Below are positions 1 to 8,478 of a stretch of 64,000 nucleotides of DNA, one piece after another. The stretch comes from Acinetobacter sp. ANC 4862. Its GTDB lineage: Bacteria; Pseudomonadota; Gammaproteobacteria; Pseudomonadales; Moraxellaceae. Made by a program: the position numbers and the translations under genes. The stretch spans positions 23,907 to 87,906 of the forward strand of contig NZ_SJXH01000011.1 of the NCBI RefSeq assembly GCF_004336635.1, written 5' to 3'. How positions within the stretch are numbered: position 1 is the first letter of the stretch; every line of letters starts with the position of its first letter. The notes under the pieces were generated by a model. The model did no database searches. It was not told the DNA's origin and saw only the letters and a list, made by a program, of their open reading frames with translations.

Positions 1-1048
1 CAATACTAAAATTCTTTTCTACTCGCTGACGTGTCGCTTGTTTGAGTCGCTGTTTTTCATCTGCACTTAAATTTACATATTTCAGAATTGCATTGGCAAG
101 CGCATCTGAATCACGTGGCGGTACAATCCAGCCAAGCTCTTGCACAATATATTTGGCATCGCCGACATCAGTACTGATACACGGCAAACCTGATGCCATG
201 GCTTCAACCAAAACATTTGGAAAACCTTCGGTAATCGAAGTCATTAAAAACACATCAATCGATTGATAAAAGGTTGGCATATCGGAGATTTGATCCAGCA
301 ACTGGACTTGATTTTCATCGAGCTGATATTGCTCAAAATAGCCCTTGATTTCAGGATTGTCTAAATTGGCACCCTGGCCGGCAATTTTAAAAATAATCGG
401 CTGATCTTTCAGTTTGGCGATCGTTTCAAATAAATAAGGATAGCCTTTTGCCGTATGATAACGACCTGCAAAACCAATCACAATCGGATCATGCAATACA
501 GGATTCGGCTGAAATTTATCTAGGGATACACCATTGGCAATCACCTGTGCATTCGAGTTATTCAGACCATATTGCTGATGTTGGTGTAACGATGAATGCG
601 CACAATAGATAATGCCTGCCGGTTTGGCTGACAACATTTTACTTATTGCCAAAGATAATTTAGTCGCTATCGACTCTTCTTTTGGAGAAGCCAGTGAGTG
701 ATGGATACCCCAAAACACCTTCGGTTTATTCGCTAAGCCGAACACACTGAGACTGGTCATCACATTGGCGTGGTACATCCAACATTGCACTGTTTTCGGT
801 GCAAGCTGTTGCAGCAATTTCTTCAGTTTGGCAATAACACCAAAACTATTCAAACCATTCCAGGCCAGCGCATAGTGAGATGAACAGATCGCCAAAGTAT
901 CCGCATAAACTTCAGATGTTTTCATGAGTGAAATCACCACATGATTATATTCATTTTGCGTCTGTTTGATCAGGCGTGCCAGCATCATTTCAGCACCGCC
1001 CACACCGGCAAAATTGGTGATCACATGTACCATCAATTCTTTGTTCAT
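1..1048 (-). CDS. Family 4 glycosyltransferase, 3' end cut by window edge
   Basis: The reading frame starts at the ATG at 1048-1046 and stays open to the window edge, so about 349 residues are visible and the C-terminus is missing. It is a retaining GT-B glycosyltransferase of family GT4, expected to act on the cytoplasmic face of the inner membrane in building the capsule repeat unit. The N-terminus has the GVGGAE loop after a short beta strand. The C-terminal half has the donor-site stretch GFAGRYHTAKG and the EX7E motif in EGFPNVLVEAMASG. The ATG overlaps the TGA of the upstream glycosyltransferase (ATGA), which implies translational coupling. The sugar and linkage cannot be told from sequence. 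Confidence 0.88.
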   Translation of the reverse strand, partial: MNKELMVHVITNFAGVGGAEMMLARLIKQTQNEYNHVVISLMKTSEVYADTLAICSSHYALAWNGLNSFGVIAKLKKLLQQLAPKTVQCWMYHANVMTSLSVFGLANKPKVFWGIHHSLASPKEESIATKLSLAISKMLSAKPAGIIYCAHSSLHQHQQYGLNNSNAQVIANGVSLDKFQPNPVLHDPIVIGFAGRYHTAKGYPYLFETIAKLKDQPIIFKIAGQGANLDNPEIKGYFEQYQLDENQVQLLDQISDMPTFYQSIDVFLMTSITEGFPNVLVEAMASGLPCISTDVGDAKYIVQELGWIVPPRDSDALANAILKYVNLSADEKQRLKQATRQRVEKNFSI

Positions 1049-2163
1049 GATGGATTCTCCATCATCTCTAAATAGCGCTGCAGTACATTGGATTTATAAA
1101 ATTGCTGGCAATGCTGTTCAAATTCAGCATTAGAAAATTCGACATAGTTACCGAACAATGCCTGATTCATCGCAGCAACCATGCCCTCGACATCATTACA
1201 TTCAACCAATAAACCAAATTTCGAGTTCACCAGAATTTCCATTGGACCACTTGGACAATTGGTGCTGACCACTTTAATTTTTGAGGCTAAGGCCTGAATT
1301 AAAACGCCTGGCAAGCCTTCCCAATTTGAACTTAAAACAAATAAATCGGCATATTTTAAATAGGCATAAGGATTTGGATCGAAGCCCGGTAAATCGACCA
1401 CATCTTGCAGACCTAAGCTGGTCACCAAAGCTTCAAACTCAGCACGCAGTTCGCCTTCGCCCAAAATAAGCAAACGGGTTTCAGGATGCTGCTGATGTAA
1501 TTTCGCAAAAGAACGAATCAAAAAGCCAAAATTTTTCGCTTCAGTTAAACGTCCCACAGCCAGAATTACTTTCTGTTCTGGCTGAAAGAAACGATGCTCA
1601 ACAGGGACGTTTAGTTTTGCCAAATAAGCATCATCAATCACAGGGTTATAGATGGTGATTAAATTTTGCTTTTGATAGCCATAATATTCACGAAAATCTT
1701 CCAAGCCGCCATTCGACACACAGACGACTTGGTCTGCCGTGTTATACGTCCAGTTGATGAGGCTAGTCAAAATAAATTTCTTGAAGCCTGAAAGCTTCAT
1801 ATTTTTAGAAGGCGTGGATACCTCTCTAAAAATCAGTCTGGTATTCACCCTCGCCAATTTTTTGGCAAAAGCGCAAATAATATTAGTATGCGTTTGTGTG
1901 GCAACCACACAATCATAGTGTTGTTCTTGTAAACGCTTTTTTAGTGGAAATAAGGCATTGGCCACACGCCCACAATTAAAATTAATCAGCTGAATTTTGC
2001 TGTTCACTTCAGCAAGCAATTTCGCTTTTTCACCATTCAAATTACATACTGCCAAATCGATCTGCAAACCTTGCTCAGCAAAACTGTTGGCAAGTTGAAT
2101 GACCGTACGTTCTGCCCCGCCACCACCGAGTGTGGGTAAAAAGAACATGACTTTATTCAGCAT
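1045..2163 (-). CDS. Family 4 glycosyltransferase
   Basis: This 372-residue protein is a GT-B fold GT4 enzyme, probably transferring one sugar onto the lipid-linked capsule repeat unit. I chose the ATG at 2163 because it begins the typical N-terminus MLNKVMFFLPTLGGGGAERT (glycine loop), with AGG about 8 nt upstream. Longer in-frame extensions would overlap the preceding acyltransferase and look artificial. The donor-binding region includes ILAVGRLTEAKNF. The EX7E position reads EGLPGVLIQAL, so the second glutamate is glutamine; I have seen this in other capsule enzymes and do not take it as loss of function. It ends in an ATGA overlap with the next glycosyltransferase. Donor and acceptor are unknown. 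Confidence 0.9.
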   Translation of the reverse strand: MLNKVMFFLPTLGGGGAERTVIQLANSFAEQGLQIDLAVCNLNGEKAKLLAEVNSKIQLINFNCGRVANALFPLKKRLQEQHYDCVVATQTHTNIICAFAKKLARVNTRLIFREVSTPSKNMKLSGFKKFILTSLINWTYNTADQVVCVSNGGLEDFREYYGYQKQNLITIYNPVIDDAYLAKLNVPVEHRFFQPEQKVILAVGRLTEAKNFGFLIRSFAKLHQQHPETRLLILGEGELRAEFEALVTSLGLQDVVDLPGFDPNPYAYLKYADLFVLSSNWEGLPGVLIQALASKIKVVSTNCPSGPMEILVNSKFGLLVECNDVEGMVAAMNQALFGNYVEFSNAEFEQHCQQFYKSNVLQRYLEMMENPS

Positions 2164-2188
2164 AACGAAACCTAAATGAATGGGGAGA

Positions 2189-2740
2189 TTAATGATGGGA
2201 CTGTTTTTGAGATTGCAGCTCAATTGCGCGCTGCACACGCTCGGCATAATCAGTGATACCTGCAAGTTCAGAATCACTGGCGCAAGTGGCTTTAATTTTG
2301 TCTTGATAATCTGCAAAGCTTGAAACGACTTTGGCCGGAACACCAATGGCGACTGAATTATCTGGAATGTCTTTGGTCACCACGGAACCAGCACCGATTA
2401 CTACATTTGAACCGATCGTTATCCCTGGCATCACAATGCTGTTGACTCCAATAAACACATGCGAACCGACTTGAATCGGTGCAAAACGTTGGTAACGTTT
2501 ACCGTGCTCATCTTTGACCAAACAGGTACTGCCATCATGGGTAATAAATTTCACCCCTGAGGTGACGGTAACATCATCACCAATGCTCACCAAGAATGGT
2601 TCAGAACCCCAACTGCGGATATAGATTCTGCAATTGTTGCCAATGGTCACGCCTTTTTTTCGCGCGTATGCCACACTGCCTTTGGCAAAAAAATAGGCCA
2701 AATCAAAGACAGCGTTAAAAACAGCACGGATAAAGCTCAT
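2189..2740 (-). CDS. Hexapeptide-repeat acyltransferase (capsule modification)
   Basis: This 183-residue protein belongs to the left-handed parallel beta-helix (LbH, CatB/WbbJ-like) acyltransferases, which usually move an acetyl group from acetyl-CoA to a sugar. Imperfect hexapeptide repeats run through the middle (IGNNCRIYI, VGSHVFIGVNSIVMPGITIGSNVVIGAGSVVTKDI), ending in the typical VAIGVPAKVV turn. The ITHDG histidine falls where the catalytic histidine usually lies. It ends 25 bp before the glycosyltransferase start and is separated from the upstream acyltransferase by a strong terminator hairpin. I infer that it acetylates the capsule glycan or a nucleotide-sugar precursor; the target is not determined. 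Confidence 0.85.
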   Translation of the reverse strand: MSFIRAVFNAVFDLAYFFAKGSVAYARKKGVTIGNNCRIYIRSWGSEPFLVSIGDDVTVTSGVKFITHDGSTCLVKDEHGKRYQRFAPIQVGSHVFIGVNSIVMPGITIGSNVVIGAGSVVTKDIPDNSVAIGVPAKVVSSFADYQDKIKATCASDSELAGITDYAERVQRAIELQSQKQSHH

Positions 2741-2793
2741 GATTGAAACCTGTGTGATCCGATAAAGGCAATATTCAAGTGAAACAGCAAAAG

Positions 2794-2821
2794 AAAATGG
2801 GCTTTAATCAGCCCATTTTTT
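2794..2821 (-). terminator. Rho-independent terminator inside the capsule operon
   Basis: AAAATGGGCT and AGCCCATTTT form a 10-bp perfect stem around a 6-nt loop. On the minus strand it is followed by a run of T/C. It lies in the 136-bp space between the two acyltransferase genes, so the three downstream genes depend on readthrough or on a promoter in the short gap. Confidence 0.8.
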
Positions 2822-2876
2822 CGACAGATTATTTTAACCGAAAATGCGCCTGACAGATACTGCCCCACATATTGGT

Positions 2877-3491
2877 TTAATCTACTAACTTCGGTAAGGA
2901 CTTTTCCAGCTTCTTGGCAGGAATGCCGACATAAACGCCTGCTTCAGTGATGTTTTTACTCACCAAAGAACATGCCCCAATCACGCTATTATTGGCAATC
3001 GTGACACCATCCAAAACTGTCACTCTTGCACCAAACCAAATATTTTCACCAATCACAATGCCCTGCTTGGTAATTTGATCTTTCACCAAAACCTCGGGAT
3101 CATCAAACTTATGGTTACTGGCAATCATGATGCTTTGCGTGCCAATACGGGTGTTGTTGCCAATTTTTAAACCGCCACAGCCATTTAAAAAGGATTTGGA
3201 ATTAATGCTAACATCATGCCCAATCTCAATTTTTCCGCCAAAGCATTTGATATAACAACTTTCACCAATAAAGCTGTTATCACCAATGATCAATGAGGCA
3301 CCTGACTCGACAATCAGAGTGACATCATCGCCAATATAGACATTTTTCCCGATGATGATTTTACCTGAAATTTCGAGTTTGGTTCGGCGTCCAAAATATT
3401 TAAACTGACTGCCAAAAGCTATGCCATATAGGCTTTTTCGGCACTGTGCAGAGAACCAGTTCAGCAATTTTAAACATTTAAAAAAGATCAT
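2877..3491 (-). CDS. Hexapeptide-repeat acyltransferase (WbbJ-like)
   Basis: This 204-residue LbH acyltransferase is probably an O- or N-acetyltransferase working on the capsule repeat unit. Hexapeptide repeats run from about residue 40 (IIIGKNVYIGDDVTLIV) to about residue 180, with the typical end VYVGIPAKKLE. The histidine in IMIASNHKFDD fits the catalytic position of this family. I chose the ATG at 3491, which overlaps the TGA of wzx (ATGA); a GTG 15 nt upstream is less likely. The gene is followed by the terminator at 2794-2821. Other LbH functions, such as acting on a nucleotide sugar, cannot be excluded. Confidence 0.86.
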   Translation of the reverse strand: MIFFKCLKLLNWFSAQCRKSLYGIAFGSQFKYFGRRTKLEISGKIIIGKNVYIGDDVTLIVESGASLIIGDNSFIGESCYIKCFGGKIEIGHDVSINSKSFLNGCGGLKIGNNTRIGTQSIMIASNHKFDDPEVLVKDQITKQGIVIGENIWFGARVTVLDGVTIANNSVIGACSLVSKNITEAGVYVGIPAKKLEKSLPKLVD

Positions 3492-4663
3492 TCTGGACGT
3501 CTCCACACAACGGCTAAAATGGCAAAATTATAGAAGATCAGCGCAACAGGCACCGCAAGCAACATATACAATTTGTCCGCACACAGCCAATACAACCCTG
3601 CAAACAAGATAAACTTAATGATGAGTTCGATAATTTGCAGTTTAAACAAAATATGGCTTTGGCGCTTGGCAATCAGATATGCCGAACTTGGCGGATTACA
3701 GAAGACTGCCCAATAGCCCAAGGCTAAAATTTGAAAATATGTAGCAATTCCCTGCCATGCTTGGCCAAAAATCATTAAATAAAAAGATTCAGGCAGCACA
3801 AAGAAAATTGCAAAAAAAGGCAAAGATACAAGACTTAAAAAGACACTGCTTTTTAAAGCCTCAGTAGCAGAATCCTGCTGATAGAATTTACGGATAAAGA
3901 ACTGACGAATGGTTTGCGACATCAAATTGATTGGCACACGCAAAGTCCGCTCGACAATAGAATAAAAACCCACTGCTTGAAAGCCAACAAAATGCGCCAC
4001 CACATAATATGGCAAATTATGCGAAAAACTGTTCAGCAAAGCATGCGGGGTATTGCTGAAAATAAAATCCTTATAATTTTTAAAGGCATTCCAACTGACT
4101 TGATAGAGACGCTGATTCAGCACATAAATCAACAGCACCATGATCATTGCCAATGAACTGACGCTATAACTATTGAGTAAATTGATGTTCAACATCAAAG
4201 GCAGACTCAGCTGTACCGCCACCACAATCAGACTGCGGAAAATATTTAAGCCTGCACAAAACCATTCCGCTTCGTGGGCAAATTTATAGTTATAGACACT
4301 TTGAATCAAGGTGTTGGCAAAGACACCGAGTGCAATCGCAACCGCCATTTCCGCATTGTAAATAAAGCCAATCACCACAGCACTTAAAACTGAAAAAAGC
4401 AGTGAAAAAACACTGCTTTCGAAGATTAAGCTTTTTTGATGTTCAGGCTTCGCCACCAATAAGGCTTGATCTAAACGTAAATTAGCCACAGTCGACAAGA
4501 CGCTGACAAATGCCAACGCCACACCGTACTGACCAAAATCATTTACAGAATAGAGGCGCGTTAAAAAAGGAAGTGCAATAAATGTCATTATCGCACCCAC
4601 TAATAAACTTAAGGTAATCAGCCCGATCGATTGATATTTTCGGGCTAAATGCATCAGCCTCAT
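3488..4663 (-). CDS. wzx: Wzx repeat-unit flippase
   Basis: This 391-residue polytopic inner-membrane protein of the MOP/PST superfamily flips the undecaprenyl-pyrophosphate-linked capsule repeat unit to the periplasm. About twelve hydrophobic segments can be counted. The N-terminus ([23 protein letters not shown]) and the conserved VNDFGQYG stretch are typical of polysaccharide exporters. I chose the ATG at 4663 because it overlaps the TGA of tviC (ATGA); an upstream ATG at 4684 would lie well inside tviC. The gene ends in an ATGA overlap with the acyltransferase. Wzx sequences vary widely between serotypes, so the assignment rests on topology, length and context. No Wzy polymerase is visible; it is probably beyond the window start. 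Confidence 0.85.
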   Translation of the reverse strand: MRLMHLARKYQSIGLITLSLLVGAIMTFIALPFLTRLYSVNDFGQYGVALAFVSVLSTVANLRLDQALLVAKPEHQKSLIFESSVFSLLFSVLSAVVIGFIYNAEMAVAIALGVFANTLIQSVYNYKFAHEAEWFCAGLNIFRSLIVVAVQLSLPLMLNINLLNSYSVSSLAMIMVLLIYVLNQRLYQVSWNAFKNYKDFIFSNTPHALLNSFSHNLPYYVVAHFVGFQAVGFYSIVERTLRVPINLMSQTIRQFFIRKFYQQDSATEALKSSVFLSLVSLPFFAIFFVLPESFYLMIFGQAWQGIATYFQILALGYWAVFCNPPSSAYLIAKRQSHILFKLQIIELIIKFILFAGLYWLCADKLYMLLAVPVALIFYNFAILAVVWRRPE

Positions 4664-5685
4664 TTCAGATTTTGCACATACCATTGCATCGCTAATTGAA
4701 TACCGTCATCAATACGGAACTGAGGTGCATAACCCAAAGCCTTTTCAATTTTGGCAATGCTGGCTTGTGAATGACGCACATCACCGGCACGGAATTCACG
4801 GTACACTTCATCTTTGCTGTAGTTCACACCATTTTCAGCCAACGCAACTTTAATGGCATTAAACAAGTCATTCAGCGTGGTACGGTCACCCACTGCCACA
4901 TTATAAACCTGGTTTTTCGCTGCATCATCTTGCGTAGTCGCAGCTAAAATATTGGCTTGTACAGTGTTGTCGATAAAGCAGAAATCACGGCTGGTTTCAC
5001 CATCACCATTAATAAACACATCTTCACCGGCAATCATCGCTGCAGTCCATTTTGGAATCACCGCAGCATAGGCACCATTTGGATCCTGACGCTGACCAAA
5101 TACATTAAAGTAACGCAGACCAATCGCCTTAAAACCATAGGTTTTGGCAAATACATCAGCATACAGCTCATTGACGTATTTAGTCACTGCATAAGGTGAT
5201 AATGGCTTACCAATGTTTTCTTCGACTTTTGGCAATGCAGGATGATCACCATAAGTTGAACTACTCGCTGCATAAGTAAAGCTAGATACACCGGCATCAC
5301 GCGCTGCAGTCAACATATTTAAGAAACCACTGATATTGGTCTCATTGGTGGTGATCGGGTCTGCGATGGAACGGGGTACAGAGCCAAGCGCTGCTTCATG
5401 CAAGACATAATCCACACCTGCACAGGCTTTTTGACAATCTGCGAATTGACGGATATCCCCTTCAATAAACTTAAATTTAGCCCATTGCTCAGAACTCACC
5501 AAAGCTTGTACTTGATCTAAATTATATTGATGACCTGTCGCAAAGTTATCTAAACCCACAACCATTTGATCTAACTTTAATAAAGTTTCTAATAAATTAG
5601 AGCCGATAAAGCCAGCCACACCTGTCACTAACCATATTTTAGGTTGAGCTTGCAGGGTTTCACATACCTGTTGATATTGATTCAT
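4660..5685 (-). CDS. tviC: UDP-N-acetylhexosamine(uronate) C4-epimerase, TviC/WbpP type
   Basis: This 341-residue extended SDR epimerase interconverts UDP-GlcNAc(A) and UDP-GalNAc(A). The nucleotide-binding motif GVAGFIGSN lies near residue 22, and the catalytic set AASSSTYGD plus YAVTK is present. The [23 protein letters not shown] region matches the WbpP/TviC subgroup that prefers N-acetylated UDP-sugars. It lies 14 bp after tviB and is joined to wzx by an ATGA overlap. Pairing with TviB predicts UDP-GalNAcA as the capsule precursor; which step comes first is not decided by sequence. In Acinetobacter K-locus naming, such genes may be called gne2. Confidence 0.9.
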   Translation of the reverse strand: MNQYQQVCETLQAQPKIWLVTGVAGFIGSNLLETLLKLDQMVVGLDNFATGHQYNLDQVQALVSSEQWAKFKFIEGDIRQFADCQKACAGVDYVLHEAALGSVPRSIADPITTNETNISGFLNMLTAARDAGVSSFTYAASSSTYGDHPALPKVEENIGKPLSPYAVTKYVNELYADVFAKTYGFKAIGLRYFNVFGQRQDPNGAYAAVIPKWTAAMIAGEDVFINGDGETSRDFCFIDNTVQANILAATTQDDAAKNQVYNVAVGDRTTLNDLFNAIKVALAENGVNYSKDEVYREFRAGDVRHSQASIAKIEKALGYAPQFRIDDGIQLAMQWYVQNLK

Positions 5686-5699
5686 GAGGGCATGTCCTA

Positions 5700-6977
5700 T
5701 TATAAGCGAAGGTCAGATTCGGCTTGAGACAGTACGTATTTCAAGTCATATAGCACATGTTCAGGCTTGCCGAGTGCGCGGATCGCTTCAGCGCCCATGT
5801 CTTTAAATTGCTCATGCGCAACAGCTAAAATCACAGCATCGTAAGTATTATCTTCTAATGTTTGAATTGGGCTAATACCATACTCATGCTCTGCTTCCGT
5901 AGCATCTACCCAAGGATCATAGACATCAACATTGACATGATATTCTTGCAATTCATTAATGATATCAATGATACGAGTATTCCGAATATCCGGGCAGTTT
6001 TCTTTGAAACTTAAACCTAAAATCAGTACCTTGGCATCTTCAACCTGAATACGTTTTTTCAACATTGCTTTGACCAGCTGCGTCACCACATACGCGCCCA
6101 TGCCATCATTCAAACGACGACCCGCCAAAATAATTTCAGGATTATAGCCAATCGCTTGGGCTTTATGGGTTAGATAATAGGGATCGACACCAATACAGTG
6201 ACCACCGACCAGACCGGGACGGAAAGGTAAGAAGTTCCATTTGGTGCCCGCAGCTTGCAATACCGCTTCGGTATCAATACCCATTTTATTGAAAATTAAT
6301 GCGAGTTCATTAATTAAAGCAATGTTGACATCACGCTGCGTATTCTCAATCACTTTGGCTGCTTCAGCAACTTTAATGTTCGCAGCTTTATGTGTCCCTG
6401 CTTCGATAATCAGATTATAAACTTCATCAACAAAATCTGCGACTTCGGGCGTAGAACCAGATGTGATTTTTAGAATATTGGTGACGCGGTGTAATTTATC
6501 ACCTGGGTTAATACGCTCAGGACTATAACCAGCAAAAAAGTCTTCATTAAACTTTAAACCTGAAATTTTCTCTAATTCAGGAATACACACTTCTTCAGTC
6601 GCACCCGGATAAACTGTTGATTCATACACCACAATATCGCCTTTTTTCAAGACTTGACCAATACTATGGGAGGCTTTTACCAGAGGCGTTAAATCAGGTT
6701 GCTTATATTGATCAATCGGCGTTGGCACAGTCACAATAAAAAAATTACAGCTTTTTAAGTCATCCAAACTCGTGGTATAGCTTAAATGCATCGATTGTTT
6801 TAATTCTTCAGGTGAGACTTCTAAAGTATGATCTTGGCCACGTGTTAATTCATCAATACGTTTTTGGTGAATATCAAAGCCAACAACTGGAACTTTTTTT
6901 CCAAACTCCACAGCTAAAGGTAGTCCTACATAACCTAGACCAATAATTGCTATTTTTAGTTCAGAGAGTTGTAACAT
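5700..6977 (-). CDS. tviB: UDP-N-acetylhexosamine 6-dehydrogenase, TviB/WbpO type
   Basis: This 425-residue enzyme of the UDP-glucose/GDP-mannose dehydrogenase family oxidises C6 of UDP-GlcNAc or UDP-GalNAc to the uronic acid in two NAD+ steps. The N-terminal Rossmann motif [14 protein letters not shown] is at residues 11-24, and the catalytic cysteine lies in [16 protein letters not shown]. Length and motifs fit TviB/WbpO rather than Ugd; the equivalent Acinetobacter K-locus gene is usually called gna. It is the first gene of the leftward capsule operon, with its promoter in the region now interrupted by the insertion sequence. The upstream region is AT-rich, with no start competing with this ATG. 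Confidence 0.92.
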   Translation of the reverse strand: MLQLSELKIAIIGLGYVGLPLAVEFGKKVPVVGFDIHQKRIDELTRGQDHTLEVSPEELKQSMHLSYTTSLDDLKSCNFFIVTVPTPIDQYKQPDLTPLVKASHSIGQVLKKGDIVVYESTVYPGATEEVCIPELEKISGLKFNEDFFAGYSPERINPGDKLHRVTNILKITSGSTPEVADFVDEVYNLIIEAGTHKAANIKVAEAAKVIENTQRDVNIALINELALIFNKMGIDTEAVLQAAGTKWNFLPFRPGLVGGHCIGVDPYYLTHKAQAIGYNPEIILAGRRLNDGMGAYVVTQLVKAMLKKRIQVEDAKVLILGLSFKENCPDIRNTRIIDIINELQEYHVNVDVYDPWVDATEAEHEYGISPIQTLEDNTYDAVILAVAHEQFKDMGAEAIRALGKPEHVLYDLKYVLSQAESDLRL

Positions 6978-7250
6978 ATAGAAGCCTATGTGATCGATGC
7001 TTTATTCATCATCGTGACGTTATAAATAGCATTCTAATATAGCAGAAATTCAAATAATTTTAATTGTAAAATATTGTCGTTATAATAGAGATTATTCAAA
7101 TATGCAATTCAACATAATCTCCCAATTAGTCACAACAATAGAAAAAAACATCATATTTATTATAGACAAACCCTAACCCTAACCCTAACACCATCTCAAT
7201 ACTTCTATTTTAAAAAATGTGAAAATAATAATTTTTCTTGCATATTAAAC
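6978..7250. promoter_or_regulatory. Divergent capsule promoter region, left part
   Basis: This AT-rich 273-bp stretch lies between tviB and the insertion sequence. Before insertion it was continuous with 8338-8478, giving an intergenic region of about 410 bp that must hold the promoters of both capsule arms. I see TATA-like hexamers on both strands but cannot define a start site. It contains the CCCTAA triplet repeat at 7171-7188. Confidence 0.6.
7169..7188. repeat. Short hexanucleotide tandem repeat (CCCTAA x3)
   Basis: Three exact copies of CCCTAA, preceded by AA, lie 63 bp left of the insertion sequence in the capsule regulatory region. The complementary strand reads TTAGGG three times. 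The array is short, so copy-number change is possible but not shown. Confidence 0.8.
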
Positions 7251-7276
7251 GGCAGAGTAAAACTTGAAGTGCGACA
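7251..7276 (+). repeat. Left terminal inverted repeat of the IS30-family element
   Basis: Positions 7251-7276 match the reverse complement of 8312-8337 at 19 of 26 bases, with the last eight bases (GTGCGACA) identical. The AAC at 7248-7250 is the left copy of the target duplication. Confidence 0.85.
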
Positions 7277-7304
7277 TAAACCACCTAATTAATTTAAAGG
7301 GTTT

Positions 7305-8330
7305 ATGGAGTATATAAAATTGTCATACCATCATCTTAACTTTGAAGATCGTACTGCATTAATGCTTGAGTCAAGAAAAGAAGGCTTTTCACCAAGAAAA
7401 TTTGCTGAACTCATTAAAAGACATCCGAGTACGATCTATCGTGAGCTTAAAAGAAATAGCATCAATGACGTTTATCAAGCTCAATATGCTTCTGATAACA
7501 CCTTCGCTAGACGTAGACGCGGTCACAGAAAACTCAAAATCGATTCAATCCTCTGGAAATTTATTGTTGAAGCGATCCGTTGTTTATGGTCTCCTCAGCA
7601 AATAGCAAAGCGTTTAAAGACATTTCCTGATTTGGATCAAACAATGAATGTAAGCCATACAACGATTTATTCAACTATACGAGCATTACCAAAGGGTGAG
7701 TTGAAAAAAGACTTATTATCCTGTCTGCGTCATGAAAATAAAAAGCGAAAAGCTAACGGTGAACCTAAAAAAGATTCTATATTACATGATATTAAAACTA
7801 TTCATGAGCGCCCAGCCGAAGTTCAAGAAAGAAAAATACCGGGTCATTGGGAAGCCGATTTAATTAAAGGTAAAGATAATAAAAGTTCGATAGCAACACT
7901 TATTGAACGAAATACACGGCTCTGTATCTTGGCAACATTACCTGATGCAAAGGCAGAATCAGTGCGCAAGGCTTTAACTGAAGCTCTGAAATATTTACCT
8001 GCAGAACTACGTAAAACGTTGACCTATGACCGTGGACGTGAGATGTCAGAACATAAAATCCTCGAAGAAGATTTAGGCATAGATGTATATTTCTGTGACC
8101 CACATTCGCCATGGCAGAAAGGTACATGCGAAAATATGAATGGTTTAATTAGGCAATATTTACCTAAAGGGATTGATTTAAATCAGGCAGATCAGCATTA
8201 TTTAAATCAAGTTGCCATGTCACTGAATACTCGTCCTAGAAAAGCGTTAGATTGGCTGACACCATTAGAGAAATTTGCTCAGCTTGTTGATTATCATAAG
8301 GCTTTTGAAACTGTCGCACCTCATGTTTGA
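7305..8330 (+). CDS. IS30-family transposase
   Basis: This 341-residue DDE transposase cuts and joins the ends of the surrounding element. An N-terminal helix-turn-helix (RKFAELIKRHPSTIYRELKRNS, residues about 29-50) is typical of IS30. The catalytic domain begins with GHWEADLIKG (first D), continues with TYDRGREMSEH (second D) and ends with PHSPWQKGTCENMNGLIRQYLPKG (E), the signature of this family. The frame is intact and the stop codon lies inside the right inverted repeat. The start ATG follows GGGTTTATGGAG, with AAAGG as a possible ribosome site. The enzyme therefore looks active. Confidence 0.95.
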   Translation: MEYIKLSYHHLNFEDRTALMLESRKEGFSPRKFAELIKRHPSTIYRELKRNSINDVYQAQYASDNTFARRRRGHRKLKIDSILWKFIVEAIRCLWSPQQIAKRLKTFPDLDQTMNVSHTTIYSTIRALPKGELKKDLLSCLRHENKKRKANGEPKKDSILHDIKTIHERPAEVQERKIPGHWEADLIKGKDNKSSIATLIERNTRLCILATLPDAKAESVRKALTEALKYLPAELRKTLTYDRGREMSEHKILEEDLGIDVYFCDPHSPWQKGTCENMNGLIRQYLPKGIDLNQADQHYLNQVAMSLNTRPRKALDWLTPLEKFAQLVDYHKAFETVAPHV

Positions 8331-8337
8331 ATTCGCC
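8312..8337 (-). repeat. Right terminal inverted repeat of the IS30-family element
   Basis: This is the partner of 7251-7276. It contains the transposase stop codon and is followed by the AAC target duplication at 8338-8340. A TTGAAT hexamer at 8327-8332 resembles the outward -35 box known from ISAba125, but I see no well-spaced -10 box in the flank. Confidence 0.85.
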
Positions 8338-8478
8338 AACATATTACAATTCAACAAAATGTTATGCTAGGTAACAAAAGCTTATTAGTATAAAATACTA
8401 TTGTTCAAATTTTATATTCTTGGACAAATTATGCCTATATTTATTCATTTCAAATTATTTTTATAAACAGGATTTCGT

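Larger units (their letters stand above)
7251..8337 (+). mobile_element. ISAba125: IS30-family insertion sequence, ISAba125-like, 1087 bp
   Basis: The element is bounded by 26-bp imperfect inverted repeats at 7251-7276 and 8312-8337, whose inner parts share GTGCGACA. It is flanked by the direct repeat AAC at 7248-7250 and 8338-8340. Its length is 1087 bp, the length I recall for ISAba125, which also makes 3-bp duplications. One intact transposase gene fills it. It lies between tviB and wza, 141 bp before wza. I infer a simple insertion into the divergent capsule promoter region. Exact identity to ISAba125 needs a database comparison. Confidence 0.9.

Noticed and set aside
2164..2346. N-terminal extension of the second glycosyltransferase frame
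   Set aside because: It would overlap the acyltransferase gene, and the true family N-terminus begins at 2163.
7169..7188. Possible eukaryotic telomere sequence or contamination
   Set aside because: Only three units occur and they lie inside a continuous bacterial locus.
8327..8360. Outward hybrid promoter from the IS30-family element into wza
   Set aside because: TTGAAT is present at 8327-8332 but no acceptable -10 hexamer occurs 16-18 bp away; TACAAT at 8345 is too near.
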